A DNA stretch of 64,000 bases from an uncultured Methanomassiliicoccales archaeon (GCA_949292635.1 CASEZY010000001.1:62001-126000), one strand, 5' to 3'; positions 35,340 through 43,623 are shown, counted from the stretch's first letter. Notes: generated by a model from the letters alone, not told the origin. Translations and numbers: made by a program.

Positions 35340-36073
35340 ATGTCGATGAGCGGGATGTTCATGGAGCGCGACGGAGCCTACATACGTCGCGCGGTATGCA
35401 CATTCATAGCGACCTTCATCATCTCCGCCTCCTTCTAACTCGTGGGAGAGACCATGCCTGTGAACTTGCACCCCGGCTTGGTCAGCGGTGTCGTGATGGG
35501 GCTTCTCTTCGGACCCTTCGCCTGTCTCGGATACGACGCGTTCAGCCTGATATTCAACATCCGTGGCGGAATGCTCCCGGAGATGTGTTGGATTGTCTGA
35601 CCGCCTTCACGGTCTCGTACGTACCCTACAGGATCTGGTACAGCCACAGGCTGGGCTGCGATCCCGCCAACCCTCCTGACATGAACACCGTCGGGAACAT
35701 CACCAAGTTCATGCTCATCGCCGTGGCCGCAGCCGCCGTGTACACGATCCTCTACAACCTGTTGTATGCGATATACTGGATGGCGATAGGGTTCACGGAG
35801 GCGGAATCGTTCGCCCTGAGCTACGGCGACCTTTACGACTTCCTGAGAGCGATATCGTTCACCATACTTCTGGGCCCGGGAGGTTCGGTCGTGACCAGGT
35901 ATCTGGGCATCAGATACTGTCTGCCGCATCCCAGATTCTCCCTTGCGGACCGGCGCCGCCGAAGTATGTCGGTCAACACGACCTTCTGCGTCTCCCTGCA
36001 CGCGGAGCACATGGCTTCCAACGCGGAGATCATCCCCTGGGGCGTACCCGCGATCTGCCGGAAAGGCGGTTGA
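35340..36073 (+). pseudogene. Decayed multi-pass membrane protein gene
   Basis: From ATG 35340 the frame gives MSMSGMFMERDGAYIRRAVCTFIATFII, stops at TAA 35436-35438, resumes in the same frame with membrane-like sequence (VSGVVMGLLFGPFACLGYDAF), then shifts frame near 35584 into another long hydrophobic segment (KFMLIAVAAAAVYTILYNLLYAIYWMAIGF). The parts join into one plausible membrane protein with a stop and a frameshift. I did not recognise the family. A sequencing error could explain the frameshift but not easily both lesions. Confidence 0.6.
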
Positions 36074-36203
36074 ACTGACTTATCGGCTGTCATGTTCGAC
36101 GGAATGGGCATGATTTATCCTTTGATAAATTGAGCGAAGTTCGGATCCGCCCGCGATGCCTCCTAAGTTAGTTTTAAATAACACCGGGGCATCCTCTGTC
36201 CGT

Positions 36204-36315
36204 CCTCACTTAGCTTAGCCTGGCTAGAGCGGCTGACTGTAGAGTGTTCCCGGAGAAATCCGGTACAGCCGCTGAAATCAGCAGATCCCCTGTTCAAATC
36301 AGGGAGTGGGGACCA
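36204..36315 (+). tRNA. tRNA-Tyr (GTA) with intron
   Basis: Acceptor CCTCACT/AGTGGGG with the archaeal C1-G72 identity pair, discriminator A and encoded CCA (36313-36315). The anticodon stem GCTGA/TCAGC is split by a 34-base intron (36243-36276) at the canonical position 37/38; the anticodon GTA is at 36239-36241. The T arm is CCCTG-TTCAAAT-CAGGG. A TTTTAAATA box lies about 25 bases upstream of the 5' end. Confidence 0.92.
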
Positions 36316-36471
36316 TCCTTATCCAGCATCTTCGAAATTTGGGAATTTAAGGGGTGGTCAAACCCTCTTAAGAAGTTATATTTCACGGATACGTCCTTGA
36401 AATCAGCCTGATACATATCGTCAAAAAGAGATAGCCTGCCTACGATGGCTCTGACCAAGACTGCTTAAAAC

Positions 36472-36551
36472 TCAGAAAATCTGATAAACTACCGAAAATA
36501 ATGTCAGAAAATCTGATAAACTCCTTGTAAAAGAGCTCAGAAAATCTGATA
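36472..36551. repeat. Three palindromic repeats before DUF4143 copy 3
   Basis: TCAGAAAATCTGATA is found at 36472-36486, 36504-36518 and 36537-36551. Each contains a 13-base palindrome TCAGA-AAA-TCTGA. The spacing is 32 and 33 bases, about three helical turns, so all copies face the same side of the DNA. They end 24 bases before the ATG of the ATPase gene. The stretch 36316-36471 is AT-rich and holds no convincing gene; a minus-strand frame of about 55 codons there could be a gene remnant. Confidence 0.9.
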
Positions 36552-36575
36552 TATCCTCAGAACGTACGACTGCCG

Positions 36576-37985
36576 ATGCGTAGGAAGATTGATGAGATCA
36601 TCGAGAGATGGGATGATTCCAAGGTCAGGAAGGCCCTTCTCATAACCGGATCCCGCCAGGTTGGGAAGACCTACTCCATCAGAGAATTCGGACGGCGCAG
36701 ATATCCCGGCCGCTTCCTAGAGATCAACTTCAAGGACTCCCCGGACGCCTGCTCGCTCTTCGACGGCGACCTCTCTGTCGACCGCCTCATCACCAGACTA
36801 AGCATCAGATACCCGGAGTTCGAATTTGAACCCGGCAACACACTGATCTTCCTGGATGAGATACAGGATTGTCCCAATGCCCGCACCGCCCTGAAACCAT
36901 TGGCCGATGACGGCAGATATCGGGTGATCGCGTCAGGATCACTGATGGGCATCCGCATGAAGGACGTGGGACTTCACCCCATGGGATATCTGGTAAGACG
37001 CCGCATGTTCCCCATGGACTTCGAGGAGTTTCTGTGGGCGCTGAATCTTCCCCAAGCGGCGATAGATGATGTCAAGGGAAGCATATCAAAAACAGAACCG
37101 ATCGATAACTACCTGTTCCGCTCTTTCTCGGAACTTCATTCGATGTACATGGCAGTGGGAGGAATGCCGGCCGCTGTCGCGTCATTCGCAGTCAACAGGA
37201 CGTTCTCGGGACTAAGAGACATCTTCGATGACCTCCTGGAAGGATATGCGGAAGACATAGCCTCATACGCATCCCGATCCACAAAGAAACTGGCGAGCAG
37301 TTGCCTCAGATCGATTCCAAGGATGCTCGCCGCCGAGAACAAGAAGTTCATGTACAGCAAAGTGGAGATGGATGAGGGCATCCGCGAAGGCAGCAAGAGC
37401 ACAGGTTTCAGATACTTCGCGCCGGCACTCGAATGGTTGGAGATGGCGAACATCACTCTGACCTGCAACTGTGTGTCAGAACCGGTATCTCCCTTGGAGG
37501 AGAGGTTGCAGACGGACAGATTCAGGCTGTACATGTTGGATACCGGCGTTCTCGTGCACATGTACGGCAGCCAAGTCCTCACATCCATAGGAGAGGGCAG
37601 GACCGATGTGAACATGGGTGCAGTGGCAGAGAATGCGGTGGCCCAGGCATTTCATTCCCAAGGGCGCAGTCTGATGTATCTGTCGAAGGACGACCCGCGG
37701 GCCGAAGTGGACTTCATCACCATGATCGACGGACGTGTGTGCTGTGTGGAGGTCAAATCCGGAAAAGAGAGGAGCTGCAGATCCCTGAACCGCATCATGG
37801 ACATGTATGGTACGGACGGACTGATGTTCGAGACCCGGAACGTGTTCGTGGACGAGAAAGGTGTACGTCACTACCCATTGTTCGCCTCATCATTCATGGA
37901 TTCCATAGATCCGGAGAAGATGATCGAATGTGACCTGTCGATGATCGACTCGCTCGTGAGAAGGTATGGCGACCCTCGAGTCTAA
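36576..37985 (+). CDS. AAA_14/DUF4143 ATPase with PD-(D/E)XK-like domain (copy 3)
   Basis: A 469-residue protein. The AAA domain has Walker A GSRQVGKT (25-32), Walker B LIFLDE (90-95) and sensor IASGSLMG. The C-terminal DUF4143 domain retains EVD (377-379) and EVK (392-394). The family is abundant in gut microbes and methanogens but has no established function; stress, phage defence and mobile-element roles have been guessed. It follows tRNA-Tyr and three palindromes, which makes autoregulation plausible. Confidence 0.87.
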   Translation: MRRKIDEIIERWDDSKVRKALLITGSRQVGKTYSIREFGRRRYPGRFLEINFKDSPDACSLFDGDLSVDRLITRLSIRYPEFEFEPGNTLIFLDEIQDCPNARTALKPLADDGRYRVIASGSLMGIRMKDVGLHPMGYLVRRRMFPMDFEEFLWALNLPQAAIDDVKGSISKTEPIDNYLFRSFSELHSMYMAVGGMPAAVASFAVNRTFSGLRDIFDDLLEGYAEDIASYASRSTKKLASSCLRSIPRMLAAENKKFMYSKVEMDEGIREGSKSTGFRYFAPALEWLEMANITLTCNCVSEPVSPLEERLQTDRFRLYMLDTGVLVHMYGSQVLTSIGEGRTDVNMGAVAENAVAQAFHSQGRSLMYLSKDDPRAEVDFITMIDGRVCCVEVKSGKERSCRSLNRIMDMYGTDGLMFETRNVFVDEKGVRHYPLFASSFMDSIDPEKMIECDLSMIDSLVRRYGDPRV

Positions 37986-38057
37986 CATCATCGGATTGTC
38001 GTGACTGGGTCATGCGGATCCCACATCATCTTTCGCTTCTTTGTGGCGGCGATGCAT

Positions 38058-39041
38058 TCAGACGAAGGGCACCTGGATCCTGTGGACCTTCAGGGACACC
38101 GTATCACCGAAGGCCCATGCCACCAGTTCCGCCAGGTGCATGGACGGCTTCCCTCCCGGAACAAGATCGTACTGCTTCTGGCACATCGGACATCCGACAA
38201 CAATCACCTCGGCCTCTGCGGCAGCCTCCTGCCTCTCCCCCATCAATGCGGTGCCCACGTTCCTGTTGCCCTTGCCGCAGCACCCTGGTTGATTGCCCAC
38301 GGGTTCGCACCCCACCGCACGGATGATGTCCTCCATCTCGGCCATCCGATGCAGCATGGTGCACCCGGGTTCCACCGAGACCCTCAGACTCTTGGATATC
38401 TTCGGCAATTCCGCGATCCTCGGATGCAGGAAGTCGATCAGATGCTCCGCGGCCACAGCGTTCCTGTTCATGATCTCGCTGCATCCGCCGCAGAGGGTGA
38501 CCAGTTCCCTCCCTCCGGCGGTCTCGCCCATCTGGGTAAGATATCCCCAACGTTCCTCGTCCTCCATGGTGCCGAACTGGATGGGATACATGCAGCAGGT
38601 GAAGTCCGGAAGCTCGGACGCTTCGATCCCCAGGCCGTTCATCATGGACGCCGCGGCGTACACCACATAGGGCACGTCACATTTGGCCACACAGCCGGGC
38701 ATCACGTAGAGGTCGTCTCCGGACCACTGCGGCACCATTTGGGCGCCGGGAGCATCCTTGTCCGGATATCTGGAGAGGCCGGTGTCCAAGAAGGCCTGGG
38801 AGACGGGGGTGTTCAGCATGATGCTGTACGCCGCCAGCATCACCGTCTTAGGATCCGTGTGCTCGCACACCCGTGAACAGGACCCGCATCCCACACAGCC
38901 AAACACCTTCGCGTAGTCGCCCTCCATCACGGCCAGGGGGTCGCAGCCTCCGTGTCTATACGACGGACAGGCGTCCCTGCATCTGCCGCATCCGATGCAT
39001 TGGTCGCGATACCTGTCGATCTCGTCGCGGATCCTGGTCAT
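38058..39041 (-). CDS. HdrD/GlpC-like iron-sulfur protein with two CCG domains
   Basis: A 327-residue protein. Two [4Fe-4S] ferredoxin motifs lie at the N-terminus (CIGCGRCRDACPS and CVGCGSCSRVCEHTDPK). Two cysteine-rich CCG-type domains follow, with FTCCMYPIQFG and GCCGKGNRNVG...GCPMC. This layout is that of HdrD, GlpC and related heterodisulfide-reductase-like subunits. It is shorter than HdrD (about 400). No flavin partner adjoins it, so the substrate is unknown; thiol-disulfide or lactate/glycolate-type electron transfer are options. The start at 39041 places the first cluster near residue 16. Confidence 0.8.
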   Translation of the reverse strand: MTRIRDEIDRYRDQCIGCGRCRDACPSYRHGGCDPLAVMEGDYAKVFGCVGCGSCSRVCEHTDPKTVMLAAYSIMLNTPVSQAFLDTGLSRYPDKDAPGAQMVPQWSGDDLYVMPGCVAKCDVPYVVYAAASMMNGLGIEASELPDFTCCMYPIQFGTMEDEERWGYLTQMGETAGGRELVTLCGGCSEIMNRNAVAAEHLIDFLHPRIAELPKISKSLRVSVEPGCTMLHRMAEMEDIIRAVGCEPVGNQPGCCGKGNRNVGTALMGERQEAAAEAEVIVVGCPMCQKQYDLVPGGKPSMHLAELVAWAFGDTVSLKVHRIQVPFV

Positions 39042-39191
39042 GCCCTGTGTATGGAAAGACGGGCATAAGAAATCGCCAGACGGCGATTGGGTCATCCCCG
39101 CCTCTGCGACGACATGATAGGACCTGTGATCTTCAACAAGGAACGCAACGACGATGATCGACCAGAGGAAATTGTGTATGCCTGGCTATAT

Positions 39192-39249
39192 GCGTTCCAC
39201 GAAATGGAACGCTGACCGTTCCATTCCATGGAATGGAATCGTATAAAAA
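39192..39249. promoter_or_regulatory. Adjacent hairpin and 20-base palindrome with TATA box, no gene
   Basis: GCGTTCCA/TGGAACGC (39192-39212, 5-base loop) is followed by the perfect palindrome TTCCATTCCATGGAATGGAA (39219-39238) and by GTATAAAAA (39241-39249) reading rightwards. Both inverted repeats share TTCCA/TGGAA. No convincing gene starts downstream before the terminator at 39317-39344. The 39042-39316 stretch therefore holds only this element and the upstream promoter region of the Fe-S protein. Confidence 0.55.
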
Positions 39250-39316
39250 CACACCTCACAAGGCAACCTCCAGAATGAGGGAGGGCAGAATCGACTTCAT
39301 AATCGGGAAAGAGAGA

Positions 39317-39344
39317 GGCGGGCCCCTTGTGACCGGGACCCGCC
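39317..39344 (-). terminator. Hairpin after the PEBP gene
   Basis: GGCGGG-C-CCC pairs with GGG-A-CCCGCC around an 8-base loop, 14 bases after the PEBP stop on the minus strand. A pyrimidine-rich run follows in the direction of transcription. Confidence 0.45.
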
Positions 39345-39357
39345 GGGAATTGTGTTC

Positions 39358-39852
39358 TTACGGAGCGTACCTTCCGATCAGCTTCGCATGTGCCAGCACA
39401 TGACCGTCCATGGCGAAGAACAGCTCGTTGAGCCTGAATCCGGGCTTCAGGTCCAGCACGGTGTCCAGAGCGAACACCTTCAGTGTGTACCTGTGCTCCT
39501 TGTCCGGGGGAGCCGGTCCGCCGTATCCGGTGGCCTGCTCGATGGTGTTCTTGCTCGCCACGCTGTGCCAGCTGTTGCAGCCCTCGGTGAAGTCCGGGGA
39601 GTTGTGGGATTCCCCCGCCTCCACCTTCGTCTTCCTCAGGTCGCTGATGGTCCAGTGCAGCCAGTTGAAGCCGCACACGGGGACGGCATCGTAGTCATCA
39701 AAGATGACCGCATAGCTCTTGGTGCCCTCAGGGGCGCCCTCGATCTCGAAGGGGATCGACAGACCCGGCATGCCGTTGACGAACACCTCGCCTCTGCACC
39801 CGTATTCAGTCGGGATCACGCCGTCGGTTATCGCCTTGCTCGTTACCTTCAT
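39358..39852 (-). CDS. YbhB/YbcL-type phosphatidylethanolamine-binding protein (PEBP)
   Basis: A 164-residue PEBP-fold protein. Key segments are KSYAVIFDDYDAVPVCGFNWLHWTISDL and YGGPAPPDKEHRYTLKVFALDTVLDL. These form the conserved anion-binding pocket (the D-x-D and GP-P-P motifs). Its function is unknown in prokaryotes. No signal peptide is visible. It is divergent from the MFS exporter. Confidence 0.9.
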   Translation of the reverse strand: MKVTSKAITDGVIPTEYGCRGEVFVNGMPGLSIPFEIEGAPEGTKSYAVIFDDYDAVPVCGFNWLHWTISDLRKTKVEAGESHNSPDFTEGCNSWHSVASKNTIEQATGYGGPAPPDKEHRYTLKVFALDTVLDLKPGFRLNELFFAMDGHVLAHAKLIGRYAP

Positions 39853-39987
39853 TCGGATGTCCTCCTCCGCCGTACACGGATGACATCTCTATTAATGATG
39901 CCGAAATCATGGGCAAAAGGGCGCTGTCCAGATATCCGACGGTGACAAAAATGCCGTCGATGCGCGGAAATCGTCACCCAACGGATT

Positions 39988-40010
39988 GTTTACATGTAAA
40001 CCTTATATAC
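39988..40010 (+). promoter_or_regulatory. MFS exporter promoter with perfect 14-base palindrome
   Basis: GTTTACATGTAAAC (39988-40001) is directly followed by CTTATATAC (40002-40010), a TATA box. The palindrome would cover the BRE region. It is a good candidate operator for the MarR regulator encoded downstream. Confidence 0.6.
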
Positions 40011-40044
40011 GTCCTCACTTTGCACGGGAAAACTAGGTGAGACC

Positions 40045-41610
40045 ATTACTCAGGCTCAAGAAGAGATCACATGGAGGAACATCGATCCCCGGGTACGTAC
40101 CGTCTCGATGATCGGTATCTTCCTGGCGATGCTGATCGCATGCTTCGACGGAACCATCGTCGGGACCTGCGGTCCATTAATTGCCGCCGACCTCAAAGGG
40201 ACGGATCTTTACTCGTGGATGATCACGGCGTATCTGCTGTGTGAGACCATCATGATCCCCATCGCGGGAAAGCTCTCGGACATGTTCGGAAGGAAGCCCC
40301 TGTTCCTGCTGGGACTGGGACTGTTCATCGTCGGATCCGTCATCGCCGGACTGTCCGTTAACATGCCAATGCTCATCGTCTGCCGTGGCATTCAGGGTAT
40401 CGGCGGAGGTATCCTGATACCCGTGGCCACCGCTGCGGTGGCCGACTTCTATGCGCCGTCCCAGCGTGCCAGGATCCAGGGTGTCATGGGTGCCATCTTC
40501 GGTATCGGAAGCGGTATCGGCCCCCTCATCGGCGGATACATCAACGAGGCCCTCTCCTGGCACTGGATATTCTACATCAACGTCCCCCTGGCCATCGCCA
40601 GCATCCTGCTCACAGTCAAGGAGTTCCCTGCTCCCGCCATCAAGGCCAACCAGCAGGTGGACACCGCCGGGATCTGTCTGCTGACCGTGATGCTGCTGGA
40701 CATCCTGCTGTTCATCGAACTCGGAGGCAAGGAGTTCGAGTGGGTCAGCCCCATAAGCGCGGTGATGATCGCCGTCGCCATAGTGCTGCTGTTCCTGTTC
40801 GTCAAGAGGGAGCGCGTCGCCAGGGACCCCATCCTGGCGCCTCACCTGCTGAAGAATCGCACGGTGGTCATGTCCGCCATGTTCATGGCCATCTACGGTA
40901 TCGGCATGATGGGCGCCATGACGTACTCGTCCATGTTCGCCATCTACATCTTCGGACTCACCGCACTGGAGGCAGGATTCTACTCGCTGGCCCTCGTCGC
41001 AGGCATGATGATAACGTCCATGCTCAGCGGCCACCTGGTGAACCGCACCGGCTACCGCCCCTGGCTGATGATGGGTCCGATACTCTGCTTCATCGGACTG
41101 TACATGATGAGCACCATGGGACTTGGGACCAGCATCGCGTTCTATTGTGCCAGCATCTTCCTGCTCGGTCTTGGACTGGGTTCCATGATGTCTGTGATCA
41201 TGACCGCTGTGCAGAACAGTTCCAAGCCCAGGGAGATGGGTATGACCACCTCCTCCGTCAACCTCATCAGGTCCATCGGCGCCACCATGGGTACCGCCAT
41301 ATTCTCCATGATCATCACTGCGGTGATCACCGGACAGCTGCAGAGCCTGCTGCCTGCGGAGATCTTCGCCATGGTGCCCCATGACACCGGTGTGCTCGAC
41401 ATCGTGGCTGCTGTCCAGGCGGGTGTGCCCGGCTTCGAGGCCTTCGCACCCTACGTCGACAGCATCCTCACCGCCTTCGCCAACAGCGTGGACATGTCCT
41501 TCCTGATTGGCGGAATACTCCTGCTGTTGCTTGTGGTGATCGGTGTGGCCTTCAAGGTCAAGGTTCCCACCGTGGAGGATCTGGAGCACATGGAGGACTC
41601 GGAGGATTGA
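40045..41610 (+). CDS. Drug:H+ antiporter, EmrB/QacA (DHA2) MFS family
   Basis: A 14-helix exporter. Motifs include FDGTIVGTCGPLIAADL, GKLSDMFGRKPLFLLGLGLF (MFS motif A) and GPLIGGYINEALSWHWIFYINVPL (DHA2 motif C/B). AGGTGA at 40035-40040 lies five bases before an ATT codon, and the frame from there (TQAQEEITWRNIDPRVRTVS) looks like a true N-terminus. The first ATG, at 40108, has no ribosome-binding site. I therefore take ATT 40045 as the likely start; ATG 40108 is the conventional alternative. It forms a unit with the MarR gene. Confidence 0.88.
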   Translation: MTQAQEEITWRNIDPRVRTVSMIGIFLAMLIACFDGTIVGTCGPLIAADLKGTDLYSWMITAYLLCETIMIPIAGKLSDMFGRKPLFLLGLGLFIVGSVIAGLSVNMPMLIVCRGIQGIGGGILIPVATAAVADFYAPSQRARIQGVMGAIFGIGSGIGPLIGGYINEALSWHWIFYINVPLAIASILLTVKEFPAPAIKANQQVDTAGICLLTVMLLDILLFIELGGKEFEWVSPISAVMIAVAIVLLFLFVKRERVARDPILAPHLLKNRTVVMSAMFMAIYGIGMMGAMTYSSMFAIYIFGLTALEAGFYSLALVAGMMITSMLSGHLVNRTGYRPWLMMGPILCFIGLYMMSTMGLGTSIAFYCASIFLLGLGLGSMMSVIMTAVQNSSKPREMGMTTSSVNLIRSIGATMGTAIFSMIITAVITGQLQSLLPAEIFAMVPHDTGVLDIVAAVQAGVPGFEAFAPYVDSILTAFANSVDMSFLIGGILLLLLVVIGVAFKVKVPTVEDLEHMEDSED

Positions 41611-41614
41611 TCCT

Positions 41615-41634
41615 CCCGCCGCCCCGGCGGCGGG
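41615..41634 (+). terminator. 9-bp G+C hairpin between exporter and MarR gene
   Basis: CCCGCCGCC and GGCGGCGGG pair around two bases just after the exporter stop. There is no T-run. It could reduce read-through into the marR gene or stabilise the exporter message. Confidence 0.4.
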
Positions 41635-41655
41635 TACCCTCCCAACGAAGAAGAC

Positions 41656-42108
41656 ATGAAAATGGGCTGTGACTGCACCATCGGGGCCAAGCACCCCTCG
41701 GAGTTCAAGAAGTTCGTCCATGCGGCCATGGAGAAGAAGCTGAAGGGCACTGGCATCAGCGTGTCCGCCGCCATGTTCCTCGCGGAATTGGAGGAGGACC
41801 GCGGCATGACCAACCGGGAGCTCACCGAGAGGGTGGGGTTCACCAAGGCCCTCACCACCAGGGTGACCCGGCAGCTGGAGGAGAAGGGGCTGGTGGAGAT
41901 CACCCCCTCCGGCAGGGAATGCAGCATCTCCCTCACCCCCAAGGGAAGGGAGACTAGGGCCATGGCCAGGAGATGCCAGGCGGAGGTTATGGATTACATC
42001 TTCTCAGGTCTCACCGAGGAGGAGCTGGAGTTCCTGAACCACATCCACCGGAAGATGGACGAGCGCATCGACGCCTTCTACGAGGAACAGCGCAGGAAGA
42101 AGGAGTAA
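41656..42108 (+). CDS. MarR-family transcriptional regulator
   Basis: A 150-residue winged-helix regulator. The recognition region is MTNRELTERVGFTKALTTRVTRQLEEKGLVEITPSGRECSISLTPKGRE, a typical MarR wHTH with wing. The N-terminus has a CDC pair, possibly redox-sensitive. It lies downstream of the exporter, and the 14-base palindrome at the exporter promoter is its likely target. It is followed immediately by dus, one base away. Confidence 0.9.
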   Translation: MKMGCDCTIGAKHPSEFKKFVHAAMEKKLKGTGISVSAAMFLAELEEDRGMTNRELTERVGFTKALTTRVTRQLEEKGLVEITPSGRECSISLTPKGRETRAMARRCQAEVMDYIFSGLTEEELEFLNHIHRKMDERIDAFYEEQRRKKE

Positions 42109-42109
42109 C

Positions 42110-43126
42110 ATGTGGAGCCTGGGCGGCCTGAGATTGAACGGCAGGGTCGTCCTGGCCCCCATGTCCGGATACACGTCAGCGGGATATCGGAACTTCATGT
42201 CCCGCTTCGGCGCCGGAGCCTGCGTCACCGAGATGGTGTCGGATGCGGCGGTGCTGAGGAACCCTTCCTGCGAATCCGAGTTCCTTAGATTCGAACCGCT
42301 GACCCCCACCGGCCTGCAGCTGTACGGTCATGACCCGGAGGTCATGGCGGATGCCGCATCCAGGGCGCTGGAGATCAATCCCAAGATAGCATTCGTTGAT
42401 GTGAACCTCTGCTGTCCCGCCAAGAAGGTGGTGAGGAAGGGAGAGGGGTCGTCGCTGATGGCCGACCCGGGGCTCTGCGGCAGGATCGTGGAGAGGATCA
42501 AGGGGTCGGTGGACGTTCCCGTCACGGCGAAGATCCGTCTGGGCATCGACGGGAAAAGTGTGAACTTCCGCGATGTGATAGATGCCCTGGAATCATCGGG
42601 GGCGGACGCGATATCGCTGCACGTGCGCACCGCCGCGGACATGTATTCCGGAAGACCCAGATACGATCTTGTCAAAGGTCTCGGAGATGAGATGGATGTT
42701 CCGCTGATCATCTCCGGGAACATCTATTCCCCTGAGGACGCCGGCAGGGCGCTGGATATCTCCGGGGCGGAGGCGGTGATGGTCGCCAGGGGCGGCATCG
42801 GGAACCCGTTCCTATTGACCCAGATGGACACTTTCCTACGTACCGGTGAGTACCCGGACGACCCCACAGTGGGACAACAGGTGCAATGGTGCCTGGAGCT
42901 TTTCGACATACTTGCGGAAGAGTTGGGCGAGCGTCCGGCGGTGCGCCGCATGCGCAGCATAGCGCCGAGGTTCGTGGCCGGCTGCGACGGATGCAGGGAA
43001 TACCGCAGGAGATTGGCCCAGGGGATCGACGACCGGGATTCACTGATCGCGATCCTGGACGACGTGACGGCGGAGATGGGGGATGCCAGGGCGGAATGCA
43101 GCCACAGGGTGGGCATCCGCCAATGA
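42110..43126 (+). CDS. dus: tRNA-dihydrouridine synthase
   Basis: A 338-residue FMN enzyme that reduces uridines in the tRNA D-loop. The TIM barrel starts with VVLAPMSGYTSAGYRNF, has the catalytic cysteine motif DVNLCCPAKKVVRKGEG, SLHVRTAADMYSG and GNIYSPEDAGRAL. A cysteine-rich C-terminal segment (CDGCREYRR) precedes the helical RNA-binding domain. The gene overlaps the following membrane protein gene by four bases. Confidence 0.93.
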   Translation: MWSLGGLRLNGRVVLAPMSGYTSAGYRNFMSRFGAGACVTEMVSDAAVLRNPSCESEFLRFEPLTPTGLQLYGHDPEVMADAASRALEINPKIAFVDVNLCCPAKKVVRKGEGSSLMADPGLCGRIVERIKGSVDVPVTAKIRLGIDGKSVNFRDVIDALESSGADAISLHVRTAADMYSGRPRYDLVKGLGDEMDVPLIISGNIYSPEDAGRALDISGAEAVMVARGGIGNPFLLTQMDTFLRTGEYPDDPTVGQQVQWCLELFDILAEELGERPAVRRMRSIAPRFVAGCDGCREYRRRLAQGIDDRDSLIAILDDVTAEMGDARAECSHRVGIRQ

Positions 43127-43617
43127 CCGAAAAAAAAAGGTCGGTATGCGATGACACCCGCATGTACGAGACCGTGGTTCGCAGAGGCGCCATCGGCAGA
43201 CTGTCGGCATCCATGGCTGCGGTATCCGTAGTCGCGGGCATCGCTGTGATCCTGGCAGTCGACGGCCCGTTATCGATCCTCATCGGACTCCTGCTGTTCG
43301 TCGTGGCCGCATCCCTCATCCTGTACCCTCTGACCACCAGGTACACATTCGACCACGAGAAGCTGAGCATCCTGGACCTCTCGTTCCAAGAACCTCCTGC
43401 GTACTACGGGAACATAATCTCTGTGACAGACTCCGACAAGATGATGGCGGGCAGCCACTGCACCGCCGCCGAATGCATCGTCATCGAATACACCGTCCCG
43501 GATACCGAGAGGCGGCACAAGGTCGCCATATCCCCCACGGACAAGGCCGGGGCCATAGGACTCCTGAAGGAGAGATGCCCCCAGGCATCGTTCTCCGTGT
43601 CACGCCGCTCCCTATAA
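43123..43617 (+). CDS. Membrane protein with two helices and PH-like C-terminal domain
   Basis: A 164-residue protein. Two hydrophobic helices (about residues 25-48 and 49-70) are followed by a beta-rich soluble part (RYTFDHEKLSILDLSFQEPPAYYGNIISV) that resembles bacterial PH (YdbS/T-like) domains. The function is unknown. The start overlaps dus by four bases. A run of nine A's at 43130-43138, directly after the start, is a place where slippage or phase variation could occur. A later ATG (MYETVV) is an alternative start. Confidence 0.6.
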   Translation: MTEKKRSVCDDTRMYETVVRRGAIGRLSASMAAVSVVAGIAVILAVDGPLSILIGLLLFVVAASLILYPLTTRYTFDHEKLSILDLSFQEPPAYYGNIISVTDSDKMMAGSHCTAAECIVIEYTVPDTERRHKVAISPTDKAGAIGLLKERCPQASFSVSRRSL

Positions 43618-43623
43618 TGGGGC

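Noticed and set aside
36472-36551. CRISPR-like array with short spacers
   Set aside because: Repeats of 15 bases are palindromic with 17-18-base gaps at a promoter; too short and too few for CRISPR.
39275-39400. Small open frame after the TATA box at 39241-39249
   Set aside because: It runs through the PEBP terminator into the antisense of the PEBP gene and has no family features.
40177-41721. 514-codon minus-strand frame opposite the MFS exporter
   Set aside because: The plus strand encodes a clear 14-helix exporter; the antisense product is a His/Gly/Asp-rich shadow.
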